Both the position numbers and the translations under genes were made by a program. Shown piece after piece: positions 8,620 through 17,221 of a DNA stretch of 64,000 bases (position 1 is its first letter; each line of letters begins with the position of its first letter). This stretch comes from JAAYJG01 sp964450305 (GTDB taxonomy: Bacteria > Bacillota > Clostridia > DSM-8532). Under the pieces are notes generated by a model. That model was not told the origin of the DNA. It ran no database searches and worked only from the letters and a program-made list of their open reading frames with translations. The DNA is taken from positions 5,137 through 69,136 of the forward strand of contig CAYVFB010000008.1 in NCBI GenBank assembly GCA_964450305.1, in the 5' to 3' direction.

Positions 8620-8677
8620 ATATATTTAAGCCACTTACCACGGAACAGAGAATTTATTGTGAGGAGAGACAGATATA

Positions 8678-10423
8678 ATGAAAAAACTGATGCTTGGCAA
8701 CGAAGCGATTGCCCGGGGCGCTTATGAGGCAGGAGTAACTGTTGCATCAGCATACCCTGGCACACCCAGTACTGAAATTACCGAGACCATCGCAACTTAT
8801 AATGAAATCTATTCAGAATGGGCACCAAACGAAAAAGTAGCATTGGAAGTTGCTGTTGGTGCGTCCTTTGCCGGTGCGCGCTCTGTCTGTGCAATGAAGC
8901 ATGTGGGCTTGAATGTAGCGGCAGACCCGTTGTTTACGGTTTCCTACACCGGCGTTAACGGCGGGCTGGTGATCTGTGTCGCGGATGATCCAGGCATGCA
9001 CAGCTCCCAGAACGAACAGGATAGCAGGCATTACGCCAAAGCTGCCAAGGTCCCAATGCTTGAACCCTCCGACAGCCAGGAATGCAAGGATTTCCTGAAG
9101 AAAGCCCTCGAGCTGAGCGAAAGGTTTGATACACCTGTTTTTCTAAGATTAACTACGCGCATTTCCCACTCCCAAAGCCTGGTGGAACTGGCAGACAGGG
9201 ATAATGTGCCGTTAAAGGAATATATAAAAGACTCGAATAAATATGTTATGATGCCGGGCATGGCCAAAAAGCGTCATGTCGTTGTCGAAGAGCGCATGGA
9301 ACGCCTTGCCGAATACGCCAATACTTCCGAATTGAACCAAATTGTTTGGGGAAACAAGGATATTGGTATTATTACCAGTGGAATTTCATATCAATATTCC
9401 CGTGAAGCCTTTGGTGAGGCATCTTTCCTGAAGCTTGGCATGGTGCATCCGCTGCCTGAAAAACTAATTCGTGAATTTGCTTCCCAGGTGAAGACATTGT
9501 ATGTTATAGAAGAATTGGATCCGATTATCGAAGGCTTCCTGAAGGAAAAAGGCATTTCATGCATTGGCAAAGAAAAGCTTCCGGTGCTCGGTGAATACAG
9601 TGCCAGCCTGCTGAAGGAAAAGCTGCTGGGTATTGGCGGGCAATCGAACACCGATCTTGCTCAGGATGTTCCTGTCAGGCCTCCTGTTTTGTGCCCCGGC
9701 TGCCCCCATCGCGGCGTGTTCTACAGCCTCAAGAAAAACAAGCTTACCGTATCGGGTGATATCGGCTGTTACACCCTTGGCACACTGGCGCCCCTTGAGG
9801 GCATGGATACCTGTGTGTGCATGGGTGCCAGCATCGGTGTGGCCCATGGCATGGAAAAGGCCAGGGGGCGCGAAGCCGCAGGGAAAACCGTTGCAGTGAT
9901 CGGGGATTCCACCTTTATTCATTCGGGTATAACAGGGCTTATCGACATTGTTTACAACAAGGGAACCTCCACGGTGATCATTCTGGATAACTCCATCACC
10001 GGCATGACCGGTCATCAGGATAACCCCACTACCGGCTTTACCATCAAGGGTGAGCCTACCCGTCAGGTAGATCTGGTCAAGCTTTGCCAGGCTATTGGCA
10101 TCGACCGGGTAAAGGTATGCGACCCCTTCGATTTGGATACCTTTGATAAGGTTCTCAAAGAGGAAACAGCAACGGAAGAACCATCGGTCATCATTGCACA
10201 AAGGCCCTGCGCCCTTTTGAAGAAAGTGAAATACAAGGGGCAGGTCGTCGTAAACAGCGATAAATGCAAGTACTGCAAAGTATGTATGCGTCTTGGCTGC
10301 CCAGCAATTGTCGATACCGGCAGCGGCATCCATATTAATGATGCGCTGTGTGTGGGCTGTGACCTGTGTATGAAGGTTTGTAAATTTGGCGCAATGGAAA
10401 AGGCAGGTGACAGCAATGGGTAA
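8678..10423 (+). CDS. iorA: Indolepyruvate ferredoxin oxidoreductase, alpha subunit
   Basis: A 581-residue catalytic subunit that converts arylpyruvates (indolepyruvate, phenylpyruvate, hydroxyphenylpyruvate) and CoA to the aryl-acetyl-CoA, CO2 and reduced ferredoxin. The N-terminal pyrimidine-binding domain (AYPGTPSTEITETIA) is followed by the central domain. The TPP-binding domain comes next (CPGCPHRG, GDIGCYTLG, IGDSTFIHSGITGLIDIVYN). A C-terminal 2x[4Fe-4S] ferredoxin module has CKYCKVCMRLGCP and CVGCDLCMKVC. The length is close to other IorA proteins. GAGGAG precedes the ATG. It overlaps iorB by 8 nt and forms an operon with iorB and paaK. Confidence 0.96.
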   Translation: MKKLMLGNEAIARGAYEAGVTVASAYPGTPSTEITETIATYNEIYSEWAPNEKVALEVAVGASFAGARSVCAMKHVGLNVAADPLFTVSYTGVNGGLVICVADDPGMHSSQNEQDSRHYAKAAKVPMLEPSDSQECKDFLKKALELSERFDTPVFLRLTTRISHSQSLVELADRDNVPLKEYIKDSNKYVMMPGMAKKRHVVVEERMERLAEYANTSELNQIVWGNKDIGIITSGISYQYSREAFGEASFLKLGMVHPLPEKLIREFASQVKTLYVIEELDPIIEGFLKEKGISCIGKEKLPVLGEYSASLLKEKLLGIGGQSNTDLAQDVPVRPPVLCPGCPHRGVFYSLKKNKLTVSGDIGCYTLGTLAPLEGMDTCVCMGASIGVAHGMEKARGREAAGKTVAVIGDSTFIHSGITGLIDIVYNKGTSTVIILDNSITGMTGHQDNPTTGFTIKGEPTRQVDLVKLCQAIGIDRVKVCDPFDLDTFDKVLKEETATEEPSVIIAQRPCALLKKVKYKGQVVVNSDKCKYCKVCMRLGCPAIVDTGSGIHINDALCVGCDLCMKVCKFGAMEKAGDSNG

Positions 10424-11003
10424 TATATCTATTATGATTGTGGGCGTTGGCGGACAGGGAACTCTTCTAACCAGCCGTGTGCTTGGGGCAGCGGCGGTAA
10501 AGGCCGGGTATGATGTTAAAATGTCCGAGGTTCATGGCATGGCACAACGTGGCGGCAGTGTGATCACCTATGTCCGGGTGGGCGAAAACGTGAATTCGCC
10601 CATTATTGAAAAAGGCGAAGCTGATATCCTGCTCTGCTTTGAAAAGCTGGAAGCCCTTCGCTGGATAGACTATGCCAAAAAGGACGGGGTTATCATCATC
10701 AACGATCAACAAATCGATCCCATGCCCGTCATCATTGGAAAGGCAAAATATCCCGAAGGCATCACAGAGAAAATACGTGCCATATTTCCTAATGTTCGTT
10801 CCATTAACGCTTTGGAGGCCGCTAAAAAGTTGGGCAACATCAAGGTGTTGAATGTTGTCATGCTGGGGCTGATGGCCAGCAGCACCCAAATAAGCAGGGA
10901 GCTGTGGCATGAAGCCATTCGGGAAACAGTAAAGGAAAAATTCGTGGAGTTGAACCTGAAGGCCTTTGACGAGGGCTATCAGATGGCGGAATGTATGTTG
11001 TAA
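10416..11003 (+). CDS. iorB: Indolepyruvate ferredoxin oxidoreductase, beta subunit
   Basis: A 195-residue gamma-type subunit that pairs with IorA. It begins with GNISIMIVGVGGQGTLLTSRVLG, whose GxGGQG motif is the family hallmark. SEVHGMAQRGGSVITYVR follows, typical of 2-oxoacid:ferredoxin oxidoreductase gamma domains. The ATG at 10416 is preferred because AGGTGA lies at 10404-10409; the frame remains open upstream inside iorA. The 8-nt overlap with iorA implies coupled translation in equal amounts. Confidence 0.95.
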   Translation: MGNISIMIVGVGGQGTLLTSRVLGAAAVKAGYDVKMSEVHGMAQRGGSVITYVRVGENVNSPIIEKGEADILLCFEKLEALRWIDYAKKDGVIIINDQQIDPMPVIIGKAKYPEGITEKIRAIFPNVRSINALEAAKKLGNIKVLNVVMLGLMASSTQISRELWHEAIRETVKEKFVELNLKAFDEGYQMAECML

Positions 11004-11071
11004 ATACCTGACGGAGGGCACTCCGACTGCAGGGTTTGTTGTAAAAATCATGGTTGAATGGGGGAACTGTC

Positions 11072-12376
11072 ATGGGTATTTGGAATACCGAGGTTGAATG
11101 CATGGAAAGGGAAAAGCTTTCCGAACTGCAGGCACAAAGACTATGTAACACGGTCCAACGGGTTCACAGCAATGTTGCATTTTACAGACAGAAAATGAAG
11201 GGCTTGGGGGTCGAGCCCGGTGACATCAAAACGGTGGAAGACCTTCGAAAATTACCCTTTACCTACAAGCAGGATTTAAGAGATACCTACCCCTATGGCC
11301 TGTTTGCCGTTCCCATGGATAATGTGGTGCGTATTCATGCCTCGACAGGCACAACCGGGAAAAGAACAGTTGTTGGATATACCGCAAAGGATATCGACAC
11401 ATGGGCCGAGCTTATTGCGCGCGGCCTTACAGCTGCGGGTGCCGGTAAATCAGACTTTGTTCATGTAGCCTATGGGTATGGGCTTTTTACCGGCGGGCTG
11501 GGCGTACACTACGGCGCTGAAAAAATAGGTGCAGCCGTCATTCCCGTATCGAGCGGGAATACCAAAAGGCAGATTGAGATCATGCAGGATTTTGGTTCCA
11601 CAATCTTAACCAGCACACCATCCTATGCGCTGTATATTGCTGAAACCATGCGCGAAATGGGGATAGATCCAAGAAAAGATCTGAAGCTGAAAGCCGGTGT
11701 GTTTGGCGCAGAGCCCTGGACAGAGGAAATGCGCAGAGAGATTGAACAGCAGATGGGCATCAAGGCAATCGACATCTACGGCCTTTCTGAAATTATGGGA
11801 CCCGGTGTTTCCGTTGAATGCGAACATCAGAACGGGATGCACATTCAGGAAGATCATTTCATTGCTGAAATTATTGATCCGGTCACCGAAGAGCCTCTGC
11901 CTATCGGATCAGAAGGGGAGCTGGTGTTTACCTGCATCACCAAAGAAGCGTTTCCGCTTATCCGTTACCGTACAAGAGATATTTGCCGCCTGAATGATGA
12001 AAAATGCGCCTGCGGCAGAACACAGATACGCATGAGCAAGGTGACAGGACGCAGCGACGACATGTTGATTATCCGTGGAGTAAACGTATTCCCGTCACAG
12101 ATCGAAAGCGTTCTGCTGGAGCTTGGTATTGCCACACCGCATTATCAACTGGTGGTGGATAGGGTAGGCACACTGGACAGTCTTGAGGTTCATGTGGAGA
12201 TGACTCCAGAGATGTTCTCTGATGCCGTCAAGCAGGTTGAAAAGGCAGAACAGCGCATGCGAAACAATATTGAAAGCTTGCTGGGGTTATCCTGCAAGGT
12301 TCGTCTGATGGAACCGAAGAGCATTGAAAGAAGCGAAGGCAAGGCCAAGAGGGTTATTGACAAGCGGACAAAATAA
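11072..12376 (+). CDS. paaK: Phenylacetate-CoA ligase family enzyme
   Basis: A 434-residue ANL-superfamily adenylate-forming enzyme. Visible motifs are the phosphate-binding ASTGTTGKRTVVGYT, the YGLSEIMGPG A5-type motif, CGRTQIRMSKVTGRSDDMLIIRG and VNVFPSQIE before the small C-terminal domain. PaaK joins arylacetates to CoA with ATP. Behind iorAB it may run in reverse as an energy-conserving acyl-CoA synthetase step or activate arylacetates (inference). A four-cysteine set (CRLNDEKCACG and nearby) is common in anaerobe members. The start at 11072 has a G-rich site 8-12 nt upstream. It lies 68 nt after iorB, with a terminator downstream. Confidence 0.92.
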   Translation: MGIWNTEVECMEREKLSELQAQRLCNTVQRVHSNVAFYRQKMKGLGVEPGDIKTVEDLRKLPFTYKQDLRDTYPYGLFAVPMDNVVRIHASTGTTGKRTVVGYTAKDIDTWAELIARGLTAAGAGKSDFVHVAYGYGLFTGGLGVHYGAEKIGAAVIPVSSGNTKRQIEIMQDFGSTILTSTPSYALYIAETMREMGIDPRKDLKLKAGVFGAEPWTEEMRREIEQQMGIKAIDIYGLSEIMGPGVSVECEHQNGMHIQEDHFIAEIIDPVTEEPLPIGSEGELVFTCITKEAFPLIRYRTRDICRLNDEKCACGRTQIRMSKVTGRSDDMLIIRGVNVFPSQIESVLLELGIATPHYQLVVDRVGTLDSLEVHVEMTPEMFSDAVKQVEKAEQRMRNNIESLLGLSCKVRLMEPKSIERSEGKAKRVIDKRTK

Positions 12377-12416
12377 CGAGGCTGACGGTTTGTTGATTTG
12401 GTCTTTTGAAGTTTGT

Positions 12417-12446
12417 AAAGGCAGACCTACACGGGTCTGCCTTTTA
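12417..12446 (+). terminator. Rho-independent terminator of the ior-paaK operon
   Basis: An 11-bp perfect stem AAAGGCAGACC/GGTCTGCCTTT (12417-12427 and 12434-12444) with a 6-nt loop and a T-rich 3' arm lies 41 nt after the paaK stop. Confidence 0.88.
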
Positions 12447-12568
12447 TACGCCCGAAATGGAACGTTAATTTTATGTTTGTTATAGAAGTTATTGTTCACA
12501 CCATCCTTTATTAAGTTCATTAGCCGTTACAGAGGTATGGGCTTTATCTTGAACACAGCGATGTCATC

Positions 12569-12624
12569 CTGAGCGCAGTTAAGGATCTTATCAGGAGCAA
12601 TGCGAGATCCTTAACTTCGTTCAG
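12569..12624. repeat. Imperfect inverted repeat of the CATCCTGA...AAGGATCT REP type
   Basis: Two 21-nt arms (12569-12589 and 12604-12624) differ at three positions and are separated by 14 nt. The motif TGTCATCCTGA...AAGGATCT recurs as a half-copy at 48673-48701. It lies in the 372-nt gap between paaK and the tRNA pair. Confidence 0.75.
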
Positions 12625-12694
12625 CCGAATGCGCCTTTTACCTACGATTAGTAACCTATAGACGTATTATGTAAACAATATTGTGAAATTTCTC

Positions 12695-12723
12695 TTGACC
12701 AAACTGTGTTTGGACAGTATAAT
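12695..12723 (+). promoter_or_regulatory. Sigma-A promoter of the tRNA pair
   Basis: TTGACC (12695-12700), a 17-nt spacer and TATAAT (12718-12723) lie 25 nt before the first tRNA. This is a near-consensus stable-RNA promoter. Confidence 0.87.
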
Positions 12724-12748
12724 ATTATTTGCGCTAACTGTTAGACGT

Positions 12749-12824
12749 TCCTCAATAGCTCAGTCGGTAGAGCATGCGGCTGTTAACCGCAGGGTCGTTG
12801 GTTCGAGTCCAACTTGGGGAGCCA
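12749..12824 (+). tRNA. tRNA-Asn (GTT)
   Basis: A 76-nt cloverleaf with encoded CCA. The acceptor pairs TCCTCAA with TTGGGGA (one T-G pair). The D arm is AGCTCAGTCGGTAGAGC. The anticodon loop CTGTTAA gives anticodon GTT. The T loop is GGTTCGAGTCC and the discriminator base is G. A second tRNA follows after 3 nt. Confidence 0.97.
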
Positions 12825-12827
12825 CTT

Positions 12828-12904
12828 GGGCCTTTAGCTCAGTTGGTTAGAGCAACCGGCTCATAACCGGTTGGTCCGGGGTTCGAGTCCCTGAAGGCCC
12901 ACCA
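12828..12904 (+). tRNA. tRNA with CAT anticodon, probably tRNA-Ile2
   Basis: A 77-nt cloverleaf with encoded CCA. The acceptor pairs GGGCCTT with AAGGCCC. The anticodon loop is CTCATAA (anticodon CAT). The first pair is G-C, unlike the initiator's mismatched end, so it is not tRNA-fMet. The CTTTAGCTCAGTTGGTTAGAGC body and the CGGCTCATAACCG anticodon arm resemble Bacillus tRNA-Ile2, whose C34 becomes lysidine. Elongator tRNA-Met remains possible. Confidence 0.95.
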
Positions 12905-12911
12905 AAAAAGG

Positions 12912-12939
12912 GATGGATAAATCATTATCCATCTTTTTT
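12912..12939 (+). terminator. Rho-independent terminator after the tRNA pair
   Basis: The stem GATGGATAA/TTATCCATC (12912-12920 and 12925-12933) with a 4-nt loop is followed by a T run to 12939. Confidence 0.85.
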
Positions 12940-12964
12940 CATGTTCAGGAACAAAGGAGACCAT

Positions 12965-13663
12965 ATGATCCATTTACAGGGGAGGCTTCTTCAAACGGCA
13001 TCCATGCTGGAGGGCTGTGAAAGGCCTGCAGATATTGGCACAGACCATGCTTATATCCCCATCTATCTGGTGCAATCCGGTAAATGCAGCAGAGTTATTG
13101 CCACTGATGTGAAAAAAGGACCTCTTAAAAAGGCGGCAATGAATATTGAAAAGCATCATCTGAAAGAACAGATAGAACTTCGCCTTGGGGACGGATTAGA
13201 GCCTGTAAAGCAAGGGGAATGCGATAGCTTTATTGTTGCCGGTATGGGGGGCGTGGTCATCACGGAAATCCTTGATAAGTCCCCTGATCTCGTGAAGCAG
13301 GCAAAAGCGCTTGTTCTGCAGCCGGTCTATACCGAAGCTTGTCTGCGGGAATATCTCTGTCGAAGCGGCTTTCGAACAGAATCCGAGGTTCTGGTTCTGG
13401 ATGAGGGAAGAATTTATGTAATTCTCCGTGTTGCATATGATGGTATTTTACGGCAGGAAGAAGATCTGCATTACCATATAGGAAGGGTCTTATTTGAACG
13501 CAAAGACCCACTGCTGAAGCCCTATTTGGAAAGACGCATTCGCATTCAGTCAAAGATTGCTCATGGTATGGCAAAATCAGGCCTTCGGGATCCCAATGAC
13601 ATTAAAAAAGAACTGTGTCTTCTGGAAAGAATGAAAGAGGCCTATATAACCGTAGAAACCTGA
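12965..13663 (+). CDS. trmK: tRNA (adenine(22)-N(1))-methyltransferase
   Basis: A 232-residue SAM-dependent methyltransferase of the TrmK (YqfN) family, which makes m1A22 in bacterial tRNAs. The SAM-binding start is ADIGTDHAYIPIYLV. ATDVKKGPLKKA and the catalytic-region motif SFIVAGMGGVVITEIL follow, then LVLQPVYTEACLREYL. The C-terminal coiled coil (about residues 165-225) is typical. The ATG at 12965 is chosen because AAAGGAG ends 6 nt upstream; an earlier ATG at 12941 lacks a site. It precedes the Nif3-type gene, as in many Firmicutes. Confidence 0.93.
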   Translation: MIHLQGRLLQTASMLEGCERPADIGTDHAYIPIYLVQSGKCSRVIATDVKKGPLKKAAMNIEKHHLKEQIELRLGDGLEPVKQGECDSFIVAGMGGVVITEILDKSPDLVKQAKALVLQPVYTEACLREYLCRSGFRTESEVLVLDEGRIYVILRVAYDGILRQEEDLHYHIGRVLFERKDPLLKPYLERRIRIQSKIAHGMAKSGLRDPNDIKKELCLLERMKEAYITVET

Positions 13664-13765
13664 TAGAGTATCACAGAAGCAGATGAATCATCCATGGCAT
13701 GCGTTGAAAGCTTCAGATAGATCTGTTAAGATGAACTGGACAATGGTGTGAAGGATGTGATTTGT

Positions 13766-14866
13766 TTGCTGTGTAAAGAGATGATTACTTTTTTGGAGAA
13801 GGAAGCTCCGCTGTTTCTGCAGGAGGGTTATGATAACTCCGGTTTGCAATGGGGGAACCCAGACAGTGAGGTTCAAAGAGTACTGGTCTGCCTGGATCTT
13901 ACACAGGAAGCGATAAATGATGCCATAAGAGAAAAGGTGCAGATGATCCTTTCCCATCATCCCATTCTGTTCCGTCCGATGAAAAGCATTCATACCGGCT
14001 TTGGAACAGGTGCCATGCTGGCGCAGTGCATTCGTGAAAACATTTGTGTGTACGCTGCACATACCAATTTTGACGTTGCCCGTAACGGGCTGAACGAGTA
14101 TCTGGCCGCTGCGTTGGAGCTTCAGGAGGTTGAAGGCCTGAAGCCGCATTACAGGGAAGCGCTGTACAAGCTGGTGGTATTTATTCCGGAAGACAGCCTG
14201 GAGCAGGTTCAGAAGGCTGTTTATGGCGCGGGTGCCGGCTGGATCGGAAAGTACAGTGACTGTGGGTTTTCAACAGAAGGGAACGGAACCTTTAAGCCGG
14301 GTGATGGAACAAACCCCTATATCGGTCAAAAAGGAGAGTTGGAAACTGTTCGCGAATACCGCCTGGAAACAATAGTGCCCCATGAAAGGCTGGGCAGAGC
14401 GATAGAGAGTATGCTGAAAGCGCACCCATACGAAGAGGTTGCTTATGATGTTTACCGCCTGGAGAAACCTGGGGTTGAATACAGTCTTGGCAAGGTGGGA
14501 ACACTGAAAGACAAGCTGAATGCAGCAGCATTTATTGATTATGTGAAGGAAAAACTGCAAGTTCCAAATGTCCGGACTATCGGCGGAGTAAACCTTGATT
14601 CTATCAGCCGGGTAGCTGTATTTTGCGGTAGCTTCGACGGCGACGTTCAGGCGTTGAAAGCCCAAAAACCAGACGCTTTGGTGACTGGTGACCTGAAATA
14701 TCATGATGCACAGAATTTGCAGCAGGCAGGTATCTTCACTGTAGATGCGGGACACTATCACACCGAAAAACTGTTTATTCAGGGAATATCTGATGTATTG
14801 AAAAAACAGTTCAAAGATGTTATAATCTTCGAGCACTATGGACAGGACATATTTGAATACCGGTAA
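13766..14866 (+). CDS. Nif3-like dinuclear metal centre protein (YqfO family)
   Basis: A 366-residue long-form Nif3/GTP cyclohydrolase I type 2 family protein. The N-terminal half has YDNSGLQWG, LSHHPILF and HTNFDV, which contribute metal ligands. A PII-like insert spans about residues 125-230, and the C-terminal half has CGSFDG and VTGDLKYHDAQN with GHYHTE. The molecular function is unsettled. No ATG fits the N-terminus: the TTG at 13766 gives a start (LLCKEMITFLEKEAP) that aligns with homologues, and AAGGATG lies about 8-14 nt upstream. The frame is open to GTG at 13748. It sits just after trmK. Confidence 0.9.
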   Translation: MLCKEMITFLEKEAPLFLQEGYDNSGLQWGNPDSEVQRVLVCLDLTQEAINDAIREKVQMILSHHPILFRPMKSIHTGFGTGAMLAQCIRENICVYAAHTNFDVARNGLNEYLAAALELQEVEGLKPHYREALYKLVVFIPEDSLEQVQKAVYGAGAGWIGKYSDCGFSTEGNGTFKPGDGTNPYIGQKGELETVREYRLETIVPHERLGRAIESMLKAHPYEEVAYDVYRLEKPGVEYSLGKVGTLKDKLNAAAFIDYVKEKLQVPNVRTIGGVNLDSISRVAVFCGSFDGDVQALKAQKPDALVTGDLKYHDAQNLQQAGIFTVDAGHYHTEKLFIQGISDVLKKQFKDVIIFEHYGQDIFEYR

Positions 14867-14994
14867 CAACTGACGCCTCAGTAAAGGCGATATTACATTA
14901 TTAACCTGTACCCCAGGTTCACAACCTGTTACCAATAACCTGTATGGCCTGAAACCTTTATCCCAGGATCTGAAATGACGACTTACAACTACAT

Positions 14995-15386
14995 ATTGAG
15001 TAAGCCAGATGATCGCGTGTGCAGGCCGAAAGGCCGCATACGAGGAAAGTCCGGGCTCCACAGGGCAGGGTGCCGGGTAACTCCCGGTCAAGGCGACTTG
15101 AAGGAAAGTGCAACAGAAATAGACCGCCTTAACGGGAAAACGCAGAGAAATTTTCCAATGGAAAATTTTAAAGTGTTTTCTCCTGAGGTAAGGGTGGAAA
15201 GGCGAGGTAAAAGCTCACCGGTTCCCTGGCGACAGGGAGCGCTCTGTAAACCCCACCTGGAGCAACACCGTGATGAGGACGCATTGGCTGCCCGCCAGTC
15301 CTCAGGGGTGGCTTGAGCCGCGCAGCAATGCCCGGCCTAGATAGATGATCATCCAATACAGAACCCGGCTTACAGGCTTGCTCAAT
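14995..15386 (+). ncRNA. rnpB: RNase P RNA, bacterial class A
   Basis: The catalytic RNA of RNase P, about 392 nt, which matures tRNA 5' ends. The terminal P1 helix pairs 14995-15006 with 15375-15386 (one G-T pair). The universally conserved CGAGGAAAGTCCGGGCTCC block starts near 15041. CAACAGAAATAGACCG and AGGGTGGAAAGGCGAGGTAA follow, then the ATACAGAACCCGGCTTACAG 3' core. An AT-rich hairpin (AAATTTTCC/GGAAAATTT, near 15150-15170) extends one helix. The A-type layout is unlike the B-type RNA of Bacillus and is common in Clostridia. A terminator follows. The 128 nt upstream (14867-14994) hold no gene. Confidence 0.97.
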
Positions 15387-15402
15387 CATATTAATCAAGA
15401 AT

Positions 15403-15427
15403 ACCCGCTTTCAAGGCGGGTGTTTTT
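15403..15427 (+). terminator. Rho-independent terminator of rnpB
   Basis: The stem ACCCGC/GCGGGT (15403-15408 and 15416-15421) is followed by GTTTTT. Confidence 0.82.
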
Positions 15428-15513
15428 GTGTTCATGACCGGGAAAAACTATTGCCGTAACCGGTAAATTGTGTAACAATGGATATTAGTTTCATTGGGCA
15501 GGAGTGAATAATT

Positions 15514-16131
15514 ATGAATATGAACATGGAAATCCACGAGTTTATAAATCAATTGTCCTCCAAAGCGCCCGTTCCGGGCGGCGGGGGTGCCAGTGCTCTC
15601 ATCGGGGCAATTGGAGTTTCTTTGTGCTCCATGGTTGCAAACCTGACCTCGGGCAAGAAAAAATACGCAGAATATCAGCAGGACATCGAGAAAATTCTTG
15701 AGGTTTCTCAAGCCTCCATCAGCCGTTTACTGACCCTGATCGAAAAAGATGCAGAGGTTTTTGAACCGCTGTCAGCCGCTTATGGCATCCCGAAGGAAGA
15801 TCCCAACAGGGAAGCTGTCCTGGAAAAGGCGCTTGTTGCCGCTTGTTCCGTCCCGATGGATATTCTGAAGGAAGTTTCGGGAATTCTGGATGTGATCGTG
15901 CAATTAACAGTGAAAGGCTCCAAACTTGCTGTCAGTGATGTGGGTGTTGCAGCATCTGCATGCAGAAGCGCCATGGAAAGCGCGATTTTAAACATCTACA
16001 TCAACACCAGGATGATGAAGGATCGGGAATATGCACTGAAAACCAACATTGAAGCCGAAGAAATCCTCAATAACGGTGCTAAAACCTGTAATGAAATATA
16101 CCGAAGAATATCGGATGAACTGAAGGGTTAA
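15514..16131 (+). CDS. fchA: Methenyl-THF cyclohydrolase / cyclodeaminase family protein
   Basis: A 205-residue protein of the formiminotransferase-cyclodeaminase C-domain family (PF04961). The diagnostic SSKAPVPGGGGASALIGAIG lies near residues 15-34, followed by an all-helical bundle. Family members hydrolyse 5,10-methenyl-THF or deaminate formimino-THF. Standing next to folD it most likely acts as the cyclohydrolase FchA in one-carbon interconversion. CAGGAGTG precedes the ATG. The 113-nt gap to folD has no clear terminator, so an operon is plausible. Confidence 0.88.
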   Translation: MNMNMEIHEFINQLSSKAPVPGGGGASALIGAIGVSLCSMVANLTSGKKKYAEYQQDIEKILEVSQASISRLLTLIEKDAEVFEPLSAAYGIPKEDPNREAVLEKALVAACSVPMDILKEVSGILDVIVQLTVKGSKLAVSDVGVAASACRSAMESAILNIYINTRMMKDREYALKTNIEAEEILNNGAKTCNEIYRRISDELKG

Positions 16132-16244
16132 GCCTTTCATGAAAAACCATGAAGAAACTTGGCGGGGTACATCCTGTTGGTTCCATACAGGCAGAGCCCA
16201 AGCGAATGCTTTGAGTGTCATGAAAATACGAAATGGAGGATATT

Positions 16245-17090
16245 ATGCAGGAATTAAGGGGAATGCCGGTTGTCAACTGCCTTGCAGATAAATTCAGGAA
16301 TGATATCGATCAGTTAAAAACAAGGGGTATAGAACCAAAGCTGGGTATTGTCAGAGTGGGTGAACGTGAAGATGATCTGGCGTATGAAAAGGGAATCCTG
16401 AAAAGGTTTTCAGCGGTTTCCGCCGCGACGCAGGTTTTTGCTTTGCCTGCGGATTGCACGCAGCAGGAGCTCGAGCAAACAATTCAATCTTTAAACGATG
16501 ATAAAAACATACATGGAATTCTTCTGTTCCGACCACTGCCAAAACATCTGTCGGAAGACAAAATTAAATCCATGATCGCCCAGGGCAAGGATGTGGATTG
16601 CATGGGCATAAACAATATCGCCCATGTATTCGCCGGGAATAAAAATGGTTTTCCCCCGTGTACACCACAGGCTGTTATCGAGTTGCTGGATCATTACGGG
16701 GTTGATTTGACGGGTAAAAAAGTGACGGTCATCGGGCGCAGCATGGTTACCGGCAAACCGCTTGCCATGCTATTATTGGGTAAAAATGCCACCGTAACGA
16801 TTTGTCATACAAAAACGAAGAATCTGGCTGACGAATGCAAAAAAGCTGACATTCTGATAGCATGTGCCGGCGTGGCAAAAATGGTGAAAGAAAGCTTTGT
16901 TCACCCGGATCAAATTGTGATCGATGTGGGTATTAATATGGACAACGGAAAGTTGTGCGGCGATGTGGATTATGAGGCCGTATCGGGCATCGTAAAAGCG
17001 ATTACGCCAGTGCCGGGCGGTGTGGGCACCGTCACCACGTCGGTTCTGCTTAAGCACACGCTGCAAAGCGCAGCCAAATGTTCCTCGTAA
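16245..17090 (+). CDS. folD: Methylene-THF dehydrogenase / methenyl-THF cyclohydrolase
   Basis: A 281-residue FolD. It has LGIVRVGEREDDLAYEKGILKRF (conserved Tyr, and Lys six residues on, matching E. coli Lys56), GILLFRPLPKHL, KDVDCMGINN, PPCTPQAVIELL and the Rossmann segment TVIGRSMVTGKPLAMLLL. It ends with ITPVPGGVGTVTTSVLL. It oxidises 5,10-methylene-THF with NAD(P) and may hydrolyse methenyl-THF. The lysine equivalent to E. coli Lys54 is Ile here, a feature of this clostridial subtype (recalled, not checked). The ATG at 16245 is chosen for GGAGG at 16235-16239. Confidence 0.95.
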   Translation: MQELRGMPVVNCLADKFRNDIDQLKTRGIEPKLGIVRVGEREDDLAYEKGILKRFSAVSAATQVFALPADCTQQELEQTIQSLNDDKNIHGILLFRPLPKHLSEDKIKSMIAQGKDVDCMGINNIAHVFAGNKNGFPPCTPQAVIELLDHYGVDLTGKKVTVIGRSMVTGKPLAMLLLGKNATVTICHTKTKNLADECKKADILIACAGVAKMVKESFVHPDQIVIDVGINMDNGKLCGDVDYEAVSGIVKAITPVPGGVGTVTTSVLLKHTLQSAAKCSS

Positions 17091-17221
17091 AGAATTACCG
17101 AACCACAATTCGGGTGAGAGTTCCCGGATTTGCTTTTGCCTGCTGCTTGCCCACACATCTCGGGTGTGCTGCAATTGCAAAGCAATTGCTTGTGTTGCTA
17201 TAAAAGAAAGAGAGAGCTATC

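Noticed and set aside
9557..10333. A 258-codon minus-strand frame inside iorA
   Set aside because: It lies fully opposite a well-conserved enzyme gene; composition explains the lack of stops and no domain is recognisable.
14270..15091. A 273-codon minus-strand frame across the end of the Nif3-type gene and the start of rnpB
   Set aside because: It overlaps a conserved protein and a structured RNA and has no family match or ribosome site.
15168..15398. A 76-codon minus-strand frame
   Set aside because: It lies inside the RNase P RNA and its terminator region.
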